Source: Alphaproteobacteria bacterium (GTDB lineage Bacteria; Pseudomonadota; Alphaproteobacteria; Reyranellales; Reyranellaceae). Taken from it: a DNA stretch of 64,000 nucleotides. Location of the stretch: assembly GCA_017307275.1 (NCBI GenBank), contig JAFKFK010000018.1, forward strand, positions 124,001-188,000. The letters are read 5' to 3'. Of this stretch, positions 1 through 8,859 are shown one piece after another. The translations under genes and the position numbers were made by a program. Below the pieces are notes generated by a model. It worked only from the letters and a program-made list of their open reading frames with translations. It ran no database searches and was not told the origin of the DNA. Every line of letters starts with the position of its first letter. Position 1 is the stretch's first letter.

Positions 1-2
1 TG

Positions 3-491
3 CCGGCAATCCTGGCGCGCCTCGGCTATCGCAACGTACTGGTCGGCAACACGATCGTCGTCGGCCTGATGATCATGTCCTTCGCCACGGTGGGGGCCCA
101 CACGCCGATCTGGCTGATCGTGATGCAGGCCTTCATCCTCGGCTTCTTCACGTCGATGCAATACACCAGCATGAACACTCTGGTGTACGCCGACGTCAAC
201 GCGTCGCAAACCAGCGGCGCCAGCACCATCGCTGCGACCGGTCAGCAACTGGCCATCAGCTTCGGCGTGGCAGGCGCCGGCCTCATCGCCGCCATCTTCG
301 TACCGCCATCGATGCATTCGCATCCCGATGCGCTGATCCACGGCGTGCAGCAGTCCTTTCTGGCATTGGGCATCCTGACGGTCGTATCGTCGGTCGTCTT
401 CATGGAGCTTCGGAAGGACGATGGAGAATCCATCAGCCAGCACGACTCCCAAAAACACCGCGCTGCCCATCCCGAAAGCGCGGAGCATTAG
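3..491 (+). CDS. DHA2-family MFS drug exporter, C-terminal part (cut by window edge)
   Basis: The reading frame is open from the window edge and ends in TAG, so only the last 162 residues are present. They hold about four hydrophobic membrane segments and the stretch FTSMQYTSMNTLVYADV, which is typical of the 14-TM EmrB/QacA (DHA2) proton-driven exporters, followed by a polar tail rich in His, Ser and Glu. The family pumps drugs or other small molecules out across the inner membrane. The Shine-Dalgarno of the next gene (AGGAGG) overlaps this stop codon, so the two genes are probably co-transcribed and coupled. The substrate cannot be told from this fragment. Confidence 0.85.
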   Translation, partial: PAILARLGYRNVLVGNTIVVGLMIMSFATVGAHTPIWLIVMQAFILGFFTSMQYTSMNTLVYADVNASQTSGASTIAATGQQLAISFGVAGAGLIAAIFVPPSMHSHPDALIHGVQQSFLALGILTVVSSVVFMELRKDDGESISQHDSQKHRAAHPESAEH

Positions 492-501
492 GAGGAAATG
501 A

Positions 502-2004
502 ATGCTGCTACCGCTCGCCGACGTGCCGCGCTGGTATGCCGACCACAAACCGAGCGGCACGGTTGCCGTTCGGCATGAAGGACAGGAGCTCACCTGGGAC
601 GCCCTCGAACGCGGCGCCAACCGGCGCGCACGGGCGTTTGCCGAGCAAGGTGTCAAAGCCGGCGACTTCGTCGCCATCGGGCTGCCCAACGGCAATGCGT
701 TCTACGAGACCAGCTTTGCCATCTGGAAGCTGGGCGCGACACCGACGTCGCTTTCACATCGGCTGCCGCGCGGTGAAGTCGCCGCGATCCTGGACGTCCT
801 GAAGCCCGCCCTCGTCGTCGGTGGCGAACCGGACTGGAACGCCCCGAACGCCCTGCCGCAGGACTTCGTGCCCGAGGGCGTTTCCGACGAGCCGCTCGAC
901 CGGCCGGTCGCGCGCTACTGGAAGGCGATGACCAGCGGCGGCTCGACGGGACGCCCCAAGATCATCCTCGATCATCAACCGGCCGTCATCGAACTCACGG
1001 CGCCCGCGCCGCTCGGCATCGTGCCCGACGTGGCGCTGCTCAACCCCGGCCCACTCTATCACAACGCTCCATTCCTGGTGAGCCATTACGCGCTGTTCGC
1101 AGGCGGCAGCGTCACTGGCCTGAAGAAATTCGACGCGGAGGAAGCGCTGCGGTTGATCGAGGCACACAAGCTCGAATGGGTGAACTTCGTCCCGACGATG
1201 ATGCATCGGATCTGGGCATTGCCGGAAGACGTTCGCAACCGCTACGACCTGTCGAGCCTCAAGGTCGTCTTCCACATGGCCGCCCCCATGCCGCCCTGGC
1301 TGAAGGAAAAGTGGATCGAATGGCTGGGGCCCGAGCGGATCTTCGAACTCTATGGCGGGACCGAACGTCAAGGCAGCACCGTGATTTCGGGCACCGAATG
1401 GCTCGCCCACAAGGGATCGGTCGGGCGGCCCGACCCCGCAGTCTGCAAGATCCGGATCATCGGGGAGGACGGCAACGAGGTGGCTCCCGGTGAAACGGGC
1501 GAGATCTACTTCCTGCCCGCCTCCGGCTCCGGCAGCACCTATCATTATCTCGGGGCGAATCCGAAGCGGCGGCAGGACGGCTGGGAATCGATCGGCGATG
1601 TCGGACGCTTCGATGCCGACGGCTACCTCTACCTGGGCGACCGGCTCAGCGACATGATCCTGCGCGGCGGCGCCAATATCTACCCAGCGGAGGTCGAAGC
1701 GGCCGTAGTGGCGCATCCGGACGTGCGCTCAAGCATCGTCGTCGGCCTGCCCGACGCCGAACTCGGCAACCGCCTCCACGCCATCATCGAGATCAGGGAA
1801 GGCGCCGATCCTCGAAGCGTCATCGACGGGATGGGGCCTGTTCTGGCGGACCTGCTCAGCCGCAACAAACATCCCGAAAGCTATGAGATCGCCACCGCGA
1901 GCCTGCGCGACGATTCCGGCAAGGCGCGCCGGACGCTGCTGCGCGACGAACGGCTGGCGTGGCTGAAGGCTGGCCAGGAGTTCCAACTGCGCGCGAAACG
2001 CTGA
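502..2004 (+). CDS. AMP-dependent acyl-CoA synthetase (ANL superfamily)
   Basis: A 500-residue ligase that activates a carboxylic acid through an acyl-AMP to the CoA thioester. The ANL motifs are all visible: the phosphate loop TSGGSTGRPK at residues 144-153, the A5 motif YGGTE near 284, GDVGRFDADGY near 366-376, the hinge and C-domain start LRGGANIYPAE near 388-398, and the catalytic Lys in SGKARR near 475. It starts with ATG 5 bases after a strong AGGAGG that overlaps the stop of the upstream exporter. The overall look is like the bile-acid or medium/aryl acid CoA ligases of soil proteobacteria. The exact acid is unknown. Confidence 0.88.
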   Translation: MLLPLADVPRWYADHKPSGTVAVRHEGQELTWDALERGANRRARAFAEQGVKAGDFVAIGLPNGNAFYETSFAIWKLGATPTSLSHRLPRGEVAAILDVLKPALVVGGEPDWNAPNALPQDFVPEGVSDEPLDRPVARYWKAMTSGGSTGRPKIILDHQPAVIELTAPAPLGIVPDVALLNPGPLYHNAPFLVSHYALFAGGSVTGLKKFDAEEALRLIEAHKLEWVNFVPTMMHRIWALPEDVRNRYDLSSLKVVFHMAAPMPPWLKEKWIEWLGPERIFELYGGTERQGSTVISGTEWLAHKGSVGRPDPAVCKIRIIGEDGNEVAPGETGEIYFLPASGSGSTYHYLGANPKRRQDGWESIGDVGRFDADGYLYLGDRLSDMILRGGANIYPAEVEAAVVAHPDVRSSIVVGLPDAELGNRLHAIIEIREGADPRSVIDGMGPVLADLLSRNKHPESYEIATASLRDDSGKARRTLLRDERLAWLKAGQEFQLRAKR

Positions 2005-2025
2005 AGCGTAGCGCGCGCAGAGCCG

Positions 2026-2685
2026 TCAGATCAGGCTGGCGCCGACATTGATGGTCAGCGCCAGGATCGCCGTGTTGAAGGCGAAGGCGACGATGCCGTG
2101 CAGGAGGCTGAGCCGGCGCATCGCGCGCGACTCGGTCGCGACATCGCCGGTCTGCGCTGCGCAGCCGATGACGAACGAGTAGTAGAGAAAATCCCGGTAA
2201 TCCGGCGGCCGGTCGCCAGGAAAGCGCAGCCCGCCCGGCCCGTCATCGTCCGGTCGGTAGTAGATGTTCGCGTAATGAAGCGCGAAGACCATGTGCGTGA
2301 ACGACCACGACAGCGCCACGGTGCCTCCGGAAATCAGGAGCGCCTGCCAGAGCGAGCCGTGCGGTGTCTTGAGCAATGCCAGCTCGGCAAAGATCGCGGC
2401 AAAGCTCGCCGCCCCGCTCACCACCACGATGAGAATGATCAACCAATCGCCCTCATCGTAGAGCTCGGCTCGGGTCCTGCAGGTCGTAACCGTCGATGTC
2501 GATATCATCCGCAGAGTGCTGCCGATGTAGAGCAGCGCCATCAGGTCCCAACCAAGCAGGCATCTCGTTTCTATGCGCATGCCCTGGGGCAGCAGCAGGA
2601 ACAGTACGAGCCCGGCCGCGAAGGACAGCAGCAGACGGGGGTGGGCATGGAGGAACCGAGGTGCTCGAACTTTCATGGTTCTCAT
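2026..2685 (-). CDS. DUF1345 integral membrane protein
   Basis: About 219 residues with several hydrophobic segments (LLLSFAAGLVLFLLL near the N-terminus, then WLIILIVVVSGAASFAAI, a third near the middle and a C-terminal VAFAFNTAILALTINVGASLI) and the motifs TCRTRAELYDEGDW and HYANIYYRPDD, which recall the DUF1345 family of inner-membrane proteins of unknown function. The frame extends upstream to a possible start at 2802, but that segment would overlap the divergent TRIC gene and lacks family-like sequence. I therefore chose ATG 2685; ATG 2676 is equally possible. It shares a 45-base divergent promoter region with the next gene. Confidence 0.75.
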   Translation of the reverse strand: MRTMKVRAPRFLHAHPRLLLSFAAGLVLFLLLPQGMRIETRCLLGWDLMALLYIGSTLRMISTSTVTTCRTRAELYDEGDWLIILIVVVSGAASFAAIFAELALLKTPHGSLWQALLISGGTVALSWSFTHMVFALHYANIYYRPDDDGPGGLRFPGDRPPDYRDFLYYSFVIGCAAQTGDVATESRAMRRLSLLHGIVAFAFNTAILALTINVGASLI

Positions 2686-2730
2686 TCTGCCATCTCGGCA
2701 ACCCAGGGTAATCGTTGTAATGTCCGTGCG

Positions 2731-3360
2731 ATGCTCTTCACCGCCATGGATCTCGCTGCAACGTTCGTGTTTGCCATCAGCGGCGCGACACGCGGGGTGC
2801 ATAAGCGCCTCGATCTATTCGGCGTCCTGGTGGTCGCCTGGGCGGCGGCCGTCGCGGGCGGCATTGCACGCGACCTTCTGATCGGCGCCGTGCCACCGGC
2901 CGCCATCGCCAACTGGCACTACCTCGCTGCCGCCCTCGCCGCCGGCCTGCTCGGCTTCTTCACCTCCGATTTGATCGACCGGCTGCGCACGCCGGTCATG
3001 CTCTTCGACGCGGCGGGTCTCTGCCTGTTCGCGGTGACCGGCACGCAGAAGGCGTTGGCCTACGGCCTGAACCCGGTCATGGCCGCTGCCCTGGGGGTCG
3101 TGACGTGCGTGGGTGGTGGCGTGGCGCGCGACCTGCTCACCCTACAGGTGCCGACGGTGCTGCGGTCGGAACTCTATGCAGTGGCCGCCCTCGCCGGGGC
3201 GGGAACGGTTGCGTTGGGAACATGGCTCGGCCTGCCCAGCCTGCCAGTAGCCCTTGCCGGAGCAGGGCTTTGCCTCTTCCTCCGGCTGATGTCGATCTAC
3301 CGGGGGTGGCATTTGCCTATCGCAGCCACCAGAAGACGGTCTTTTGACAAAACCGACTAA
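2731..3360 (+). CDS. TRIC cation channel family protein (UPF0126, YicG/YadS-like)
   Basis: A 209-residue membrane protein built of two similar halves, each with three hydrophobic segments and a glycine-rich GG..RD motif: GGIARDLLIG in the first half and GGGVARDLL in the second. This duplicated arrangement marks bacterial members of the trimeric intracellular cation channel family, which in characterised cases conduct monovalent cations. The frame is open upstream but that part is a shadow of the opposite-strand DUF1345 gene; ATG 2731 places the first membrane segment at the usual N-terminal position. No partner gene suggests a more specific role. Confidence 0.85.
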   Translation: MLFTAMDLAATFVFAISGATRGVHKRLDLFGVLVVAWAAAVAGGIARDLLIGAVPPAAIANWHYLAAALAAGLLGFFTSDLIDRLRTPVMLFDAAGLCLFAVTGTQKALAYGLNPVMAAALGVVTCVGGGVARDLLTLQVPTVLRSELYAVAALAGAGTVALGTWLGLPSLPVALAGAGLCLFLRLMSIYRGWHLPIAATRRRSFDKTD

Positions 3361-3462
3361 ATTCCAACGACTGAATCCTCGCCCCGCCCTTGCCGGTCTT
3401 CTGGATGAACGCTAAACAACCGGCCGTCATTTTGTCGCAAGCGGCGTGGGGGAAAAAGCAGC

Positions 3463-4245
3463 ATGGCGACGAAGAAGAAAGCATCATCGCCTGGCACTGC
3501 ACCTGCGGACAAGGCGGCCAAGAACTTGAACGGCAAGGCACATCCGGATCGTACCAGCGGTACGGCGGAAGCCCGGGACACGGCGCGCCTCCTCCTGGAG
3601 ATCGAGGCGATCCACTGCCGGCCCGATAATCCGTACATTTTCACATCGGGACGAGCGAGCCCGGTTTACATCGACTGTCGCAAGATCATCTCCTTCCCGG
3701 AGGCCCGTGCCAAGATCATGGCACACGCGCTGAAGGCGATCGAAAAGTCGATCGGCTGGAGCAAGATCGACGTGGTGGCCGGTGGCGAAACCGCGGGCAT
3801 CCCCTTCGCCGCCTTCCTGGCGGCGCTGGCCAAAAAGCCGATGATCTACGTGCGCAAGCAGCCCAAAGGCTTCGGGCGCATGGCGCAGATCGAAGGTGAG
3901 CTGAAGCCGGGCAAGCGTGTCCTGCTGGTCGAAGATCTCGCCACCGATGGGGGCAGCAAGCTGGTCTTCATCGAGGCGCTCCGAAAGGCCGAAGCCAAGG
4001 TTTCCGACTGCTTCGTGATCTTCCACTACGGCATCTTCCCGCAGAGCATCGAGATGCTGTCGTCTACCGGCGTGAAGCTGCATGCGCTCGCCACGTGGTG
4101 GGATGCGCTGGAAGCTGCGCAGAAGCACAAATACTTCGACGAGAAGGGCCTCACCGAGACCCGCGCTTTCCTCGAAGCGCCGGAGCAATGGTCGGCCAGC
4201 CACGGCGGCCGCCCGCCTGCGCCGCGTCCGACGCTCGGACGGTGA
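3463..4245 (+). CDS. pyrE: Orotate phosphoribosyltransferase
   Basis: PyrE joins orotate to PRPP to make OMP in pyrimidine synthesis. The 260-residue protein carries the type I PRTase PRPP-binding motif in VLLVEDLATDGGS (about residues 152-164) and the ISFPEARA and YVRKQPKGFG segments seen in alphaproteobacterial PyrE. It has about 30 extra N-terminal residues rich in Lys and Ala (MATKKKASS...) and a Pro-rich tail, so it is longer than the compact 210-230 residue enzymes. ATG is preceded by GGGGGAAAAA. It stands alone, 102 bases after the channel gene and with 56 bases before the ABC cluster. Confidence 0.9.
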   Translation: MATKKKASSPGTAPADKAAKNLNGKAHPDRTSGTAEARDTARLLLEIEAIHCRPDNPYIFTSGRASPVYIDCRKIISFPEARAKIMAHALKAIEKSIGWSKIDVVAGGETAGIPFAAFLAALAKKPMIYVRKQPKGFGRMAQIEGELKPGKRVLLVEDLATDGGSKLVFIEALRKAEAKVSDCFVIFHYGIFPQSIEMLSSTGVKLHALATWWDALEAAQKHKYFDEKGLTETRAFLEAPEQWSASHGGRPPAPRPTLGR

Positions 4246-4301
4246 ACATCGGACGGCGAACAAGGGACGCTGCTAGACTCTTTTGCTACGGTACGGCGGA
4301 C

Positions 4302-5954
4302 ATGATCCGCCGTTTCCTTGCCAGCCTTCTGGCCCTCGCCGCCCTCGTTGCCAGTCCAGCCCAAGCCAAGGACGAGCTTGTCGTCGCCTTGACGCAGATG
4401 CCCGGGACCTGGAATCCGGTCATCAGCTCGATGCTGGCCAAGTCGCTCATCGCCAACATGACGGCCCGCCCGCTCACGGCCTACGACGCGGACTGGAAGC
4501 TCGTTTGCCTCGCCTGCACGGAGCTGCCGACGGTCGAGAACGGCAAGGCGCGGGTGATCGACCTGCCCGACGGCAAGAAGGGCATGGAGATCGACGTCGA
4601 GCTGCGCGACCTGCGTTGGGGCGACGGCGTGCCGGTGACGACCAAGGATGTCGCCTTCACCCTGGAGGTCGGCAAGCATCCTCTGTCGGGGGTCGCCTCT
4701 TCCGAAGGCTACAAGCGGGTCCTGAAACTCGACGTCAAAGACGATCGCCGCTTCACCATGACGATCGACCGCGTGACCTTCGACTACAACAGCAGTGCTC
4801 TGCTGCTCCTGCCGGCACATATCGAAAAACCGATCTTCGAGGCGAACCCGGCCGAGTATCGCAACAAGACGGCCTACGACACGCAGTCGACCAATCCGGG
4901 CCTGGCCTTCGGTCCCTACCGCATCGTCGAGATCGTGCCGGGCAGCAGGATCACCCTGGAGCAGAACTCGACCTGGACCGGCGAGAAGCCCTACTTCAAG
5001 CGCATCGTCGTGAAGATCATCGAGAACACGGCGGCGCTGGAAGCCAATCTTCTTTCGGGAGGTGTCGACTATGTACTGGGCGAACTCGGCCTCTCGCTCG
5101 ATCAGGCCATCGCCTTCGAAAAGCGCCACGGCGCCAAGTACAACGTCATCTACAAGCCGGCGCTGATCTGGGAACACATCGACGTCAATCTCGACAACAA
5201 GCTGCTGGCCGACAAACGGGTGCGGCAGGCCATGCTGCTCGCCATCGACCGCAAGGCCATCTCGGAGAAGCTGTTCGACGGCAAGCAGCCGATCGCGCAC
5301 GGCGGCATCAGCGATCTCGATCCGATGTTCAGCCCGACAGCGCGGCAATACAATTACGATCCTACTGCCGCCAAGAAGCTACTCGACGACGCGGGCTTCT
5401 CGACCATCCGCAACAACGTGCGCCAGAACGCGGCGGGTGAACGACTCTCGATCGAGCTCGGAACGACCGCCGGCAATCGCGTGCGCGAACTGGTGGCGCA
5501 GGTCATCCAGAGCCAGCTCCGCCAGGTCGGCATCGAGGCCCGGATCAAGGCCGATCCGCCGCGCCTCTTCTTCGAGGTGATGAATAGGCGGAACTACGGC
5601 GGGCTCGGCATGTATGCCTGGGTGCAGCGCCCCGGCGGCGTGCCGCGCTCGACCCTGCATTCCAAGGAAATCCCCACCGCCGAAAATGGCTGGAGCGGGC
5701 AGAACTATCCCGGCTACGCCAACCCGCAGATGGACAAGGCACTCGACGATGCCGAACGCGAACTCGACGTCGACAAGCGTCGCGCCTTCTTCGCCGAGAT
5801 CCAGAAGCTCGCCGCCGACGACCTGCCGTCCCTGCCCCTCTTCTTCCGCGTCGATCCCTTCGTGATCCCCAAGGCGCTGAAGGGCGTCACTCCTACCGGG
5901 ACACTGAACAGCTCGACACTCTGGATCGAGCAGTGGCGGTGGGAAGGCCCGTGA
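4302..5954 (+). CDS. ABC transporter substrate-binding protein, family 5 (peptide/opine type)
   Basis: A 550-residue periplasmic solute-binding protein (SBP_bac_5). Residues 1-22 form a signal peptide (basic MIRR, hydrophobic core, SPAQA cleavage site). The mature part has the family hallmarks: PLTAYDADWKLVCLACTELP near the N-terminus, LRDLRWGDGVPVTTKDVAFT near 115, and the VRQAMLLAIDRKAI segment near 308. The frame runs upstream into the pyrE region, but the signal peptide fixes ATG 4302. It is the first gene of a binding protein-permease-permease-deacylase operon that has no ATPase genes of its own. Ligands of the family are peptides, opines, glycosides or metal chelates; none can be named here. 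Confidence 0.88.
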   Translation: MIRRFLASLLALAALVASPAQAKDELVVALTQMPGTWNPVISSMLAKSLIANMTARPLTAYDADWKLVCLACTELPTVENGKARVIDLPDGKKGMEIDVELRDLRWGDGVPVTTKDVAFTLEVGKHPLSGVASSEGYKRVLKLDVKDDRRFTMTIDRVTFDYNSSALLLLPAHIEKPIFEANPAEYRNKTAYDTQSTNPGLAFGPYRIVEIVPGSRITLEQNSTWTGEKPYFKRIVVKIIENTAALEANLLSGGVDYVLGELGLSLDQAIAFEKRHGAKYNVIYKPALIWEHIDVNLDNKLLADKRVRQAMLLAIDRKAISEKLFDGKQPIAHGGISDLDPMFSPTARQYNYDPTAAKKLLDDAGFSTIRNNVRQNAAGERLSIELGTTAGNRVRELVAQVIQSQLRQVGIEARIKADPPRLFFEVMNRRNYGGLGMYAWVQRPGGVPRSTLHSKEIPTAENGWSGQNYPGYANPQMDKALDDAERELDVDKRRAFFAEIQKLAADDLPSLPLFFRVDPFVIPKALKGVTPTGTLNSSTLWIEQWRWEGP

Positions 5955-5963
5955 GCCCTTAAG

Positions 5964-6944
5964 GTGAGCCGCTACTTCGCGTCGCGAGCCGTCCAGACGC
6001 TCCTCACGCTCACCGTGATGAGTCTGGTCGTCTTCGTGCTGATCGGACTGATGCCGGGCGATCCGATCGATCTGATGATCTCGGGCGACCCCAACATGAA
6101 GAGCGAGGACGCGGCCCGGCTGCGCGCAGCCTATGGGCTCGATAAGCCGCTGCTCGAACGCTATCTCGCCTGGGCGAGCGAGGCAGTGCAGGGCAACTTC
6201 GGCTACTCGCGCTCGTTCGGCCAGCCGGTGCTCACCATCCTGTGGCCACGCCTCCTCAACACCCTGCTTCTGGCGGGCTCGGCCTTCGTATTGTCTGTCG
6301 CGATTGCCCTGCCTCTCGGCATCTGGGCGGCCGCCCATCCGCGCAGCCGCGCCGATTACCTGATCAACCTCTTCTGCTTCGCCGGCATTTCCACGCCGCC
6401 GTTCTGGCTGGCGCTGCTGCTGATCACCTTGTTTGCCGTTTTCCTGGGCTGGCTACCGGCCGGTGGCATGGCGTATCCGCGGCCCGGCACGCCCTGGAGC
6501 GTCGCGCTTGCCGAGCAGCTTCGCCATCTCGTGCTGCCGGTGGTGACGTTGACCCTGGTCCAGCTCGGGCCGTACACGCGCTTCATGCGCGGCGCGATGA
6601 TCGAGGCGCTGCGCCAGGACTATGTTCGTACGGCACGCGCCAAGGGTGCCCCGGAACGGACCGTCCTGTGGCGGCATGCCTTCGCCAATGCGCTGGCGCC
6701 GGTGCTCACGATCCTGGCCCTGTCGTTCGGCGGGTTGTTCTCCGGTGCGGTGATCACCGAGACCATGTTCGCGTGGCCGGGAATGGGCAAGGCGATCTAT
6801 CAGGCCATCCTCGAGAACGACTACAACCTCGCCCTGGTCGGCCTGCTTCTGGCAACGGCGGCAACCATCGCCGGCAACCTGCTGGCCGACCTTGGCTATG
6901 CCTGGGTCGATCCGCGTGTCTCGTTGGCAGCAGATCAGCCATGA
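5964..6944 (+). CDS. ABC transporter permease, DppB/OppB type
   Basis: A 326-residue inner-membrane permease with six hydrophobic segments. The N-terminal SLVVFVLIGLMPGDPIDLM is the usual DppB opening, and the EAA loop that contacts the ATPase reads DYVRTARAKGAPERTVLWRH (about residues 218-237). The start is GTG, nine bases after the binding-protein stop. The gene overlaps the next permease by four bases (ATGA), so translation is coupled. It is an intact counterpart to the frameshifted DppB gene at 19357-20323. Confidence 0.9.
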   Translation: MSRYFASRAVQTLLTLTVMSLVVFVLIGLMPGDPIDLMISGDPNMKSEDAARLRAAYGLDKPLLERYLAWASEAVQGNFGYSRSFGQPVLTILWPRLLNTLLLAGSAFVLSVAIALPLGIWAAAHPRSRADYLINLFCFAGISTPPFWLALLLITLFAVFLGWLPAGGMAYPRPGTPWSVALAEQLRHLVLPVVTLTLVQLGPYTRFMRGAMIEALRQDYVRTARAKGAPERTVLWRHAFANALAPVLTILALSFGGLFSGAVITETMFAWPGMGKAIYQAILENDYNLALVGLLLATAATIAGNLLADLGYAWVDPRVSLAADQP

Positions 6945-7825
6945 CCCGCGGCTGGAACCGTTTGCGGCGCCATCATCTGGCACGCGCCTCGCTGGTCTTC
7001 CTGATCGTCATCATGGTGCTGTCGCTCGCCGCTCCGTTGATCGCGGAGCTGCGCGGTGTCGATCCCACCCAGACCGACCTCTTCCGCCGCTTCGAGCCGC
7101 CCTCGGCCGCTTACTGGCTCGGCACCGACGATGTCGGCCGCGACCTCTTCCAGCGCCTGCTCGACGGCGGGCGGGTGTCGCTGCTGGTCGGTCTTGCGGG
7201 CGCCCTTCTCTCGGGTCTGCTCGGGGCCCTGATCGGCGTGGCGGCCGGCTATCTCGGCGGCCGGCTCGACGCCTTCCTGATGCGCTTCACCGACGGCGTG
7301 ATCGCCCTGCCGCTGCTGCCTCTGCTGATCGTCGTGGCCGCCGTCGATCCCCGAAAGCTCGGCGTACCGGCGGAACTGGCGCAATCCGAAGCCTTCTCGC
7401 TCTACCGCATCGTGGTGATCATCGCGCTTACAGGCTGGACGACGGTCGCGCGACTGGTGCGCGCCGAAACGCTGTCGCTCAAGGCGCGCGACTTCTCGCG
7501 GGCAGCCCAGGCGCTGGGTGCCCGGCCGGTCCGCATCATGCTGCGTCACATCCTGCCTAACACCGCGGGATCCCTGATCGTCGCCACGACGATCTCGATG
7601 GGCACGCTCATCCTGCTGGAATCGACCCTGTCGTTCCTCGGCCTCGGCATCCAGCCGCCGGCCGCGAGCTGGGGCAACATGCTAACCGGCACGCAGGAAC
7701 TCCTGCAGGAAGCGCCCTTGCTGGCGCTGTGGCCCGGCCTCCTGATTTTCCTGACCGTGATCGCCTTCAATTTCCTTGGAGACGGCCTGCAGGATGCCCT
7801 CGACCCCCGAAGCGAGAGACGCTGA
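6941..7825 (+). CDS. ABC transporter permease, DppC/OppC type
   Basis: A 294-residue permease that pairs with the preceding DppB-like protein. It shows the DppC features: an N-terminal membrane segment, the LGTDDVGRDLFQRLLDGGRVSL motif region near residues 59-80, and the EAA loop DFSRAAQALGARPVRIMLRH near 184-203, then FLGLGIQPPAASWGNML. It starts at ATG inside an ATGA overlap with the upstream permease and its stop TGA overlaps the ATG of the deacylase gene by one base. Tight overlaps through the operon imply balanced co-expression. Confidence 0.9.
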   Translation: MTRGWNRLRRHHLARASLVFLIVIMVLSLAAPLIAELRGVDPTQTDLFRRFEPPSAAYWLGTDDVGRDLFQRLLDGGRVSLLVGLAGALLSGLLGALIGVAAGYLGGRLDAFLMRFTDGVIALPLLPLLIVVAAVDPRKLGVPAELAQSEAFSLYRIVVIIALTGWTTVARLVRAETLSLKARDFSRAAQALGARPVRIMLRHILPNTAGSLIVATTISMGTLILLESTLSFLGLGIQPPAASWGNMLTGTQELLQEAPLLALWPGLLIFLTVIAFNFLGDGLQDALDPRSERR

Positions 7826-8859
7826 TGACCGATGCAACGTTGAAATCCGCCGAATTCACTGCGCTCAGCCGACTGTCGGCCGACATCGACCTCAATGCCG
7901 AGGGCAAGGCCACCGGCTTCGTGCGGGTGCCGCATTCCGTACATCGCTCCGCCTATGGCTGGATCCCGATCCCCATCGTGCGCATCAAGAACGGCGATGG
8001 TCCGAACGTGCTGATGCAGGCCGGCAACCACGGCGACGAATGGGAAGGCCAGATCGGGCTGGGCAACCTGATCCGGAGCATAGAGCCCAAGGACATCAAG
8101 GGCCGGCTGGTCATCCTGCCTTCCGCGAACTTCCCTGCCGCGATGGAAGGCCGACGCACCTCGCCGATCGACGAGGGCAATCTGAACCGTTCCTTCCCCG
8201 GCGACGCCGAAGGCACGATCACGCAGCAGATCGCGTACTGGATCGAGCACGCCCTGCTACCGGGCTTCGATTACGCCTTCGACTTCCATTCCGGCGGCAG
8301 CTCCCTCACCTACATTCCGAGCGCGCTGGCCCCACGTCATCAGGACGCCGCACGCATGGAGAAAGTCACCGGCCTGCTGAAAGCCTTCGGCGCCCCGGTG
8401 AGCTACATCTCTGCCGCCCCTCAGGGGGGCGGCCGCACCTTCACCTCGGCCGCCTATCGCGCGGGCGTGATCGCCATGGGCACGGAGCTGGGCGGCGGCG
8501 GACTGGTGACGCCAGGCTCCCTCAAGGTCGCGGAGAGCGGCATGCGGCGCGTGCTGGCCCATGTCGGCCTGTTGCAGGGCCCCGCTCCCGCTCCGTCGCC
8601 GACGCGGCTCACGGAAATCGGCGGCGATGACTACTACGTCTATGCCACCGATGGCGGGCTCTTCGAACCGTTGGTCGAGCTGGGCGACGAGGTGAAGGCC
8701 GGCCAGCCGGCCGCCCGCATCCACTTCCACCATACGCCGTGGCGCGAACCCGAGGTCGTGCCGTTCAAGCGCGCCGGCCTCGTGCTCTGCAAGCGAGTCC
8801 CCGCGCGCTGCGAGCGCGGCGACTGCCTGTTCCATCTCGCCACGGATATCGCGGGCTAG
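7825..8859 (+). CDS. Succinylglutamate desuccinylase/aspartoacylase-family zinc deacylase
   Basis: A 344-residue zinc hydrolase of the AspA/AstE family (M14-like carboxypeptidase fold). The zinc ligands fit H69..E72 in GNHGDEW and H155 in FDFHSGG; a likely catalytic Glu is E221 in GTELGGG. A C-terminal biotinyl-lipoyl-like beta domain (DGGLFEPLVELGDEVKAGQPAARI) is typical of the subgroup found beside ABC importers. Such enzymes remove acyl groups from N-acyl amino acids, so the transporter encoded with it may import N-acylated or modified amino acids. It overlaps the upstream permease stop by one base, and its stop shares the palindrome CTAG with the convergent CMD gene. Confidence 0.87.
   Translation: MTDATLKSAEFTALSRLSADIDLNAEGKATGFVRVPHSVHRSAYGWIPIPIVRIKNGDGPNVLMQAGNHGDEWEGQIGLGNLIRSIEPKDIKGRLVILPSANFPAAMEGRRTSPIDEGNLNRSFPGDAEGTITQQIAYWIEHALLPGFDYAFDFHSGGSSLTYIPSALAPRHQDAARMEKVTGLLKAFGAPVSYISAAPQGGGRTFTSAAYRAGVIAMGTELGGGGLVTPGSLKVAESGMRRVLAHVGLLQGPAPAPSPTRLTEIGGDDYYVYATDGGLFEPLVELGDEVKAGQPAARIHFHHTPWREPEVVPFKRAGLVLCKRVPARCERGDCLFHLATDIAG

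Noticed and set aside
8856-8859. Overlap of convergent genes sharing CTAG as both stop codons
   Set aside because: Real but trivial: CTAG is self-complementary, so two TAG stops meet there by chance; no function need be assumed.
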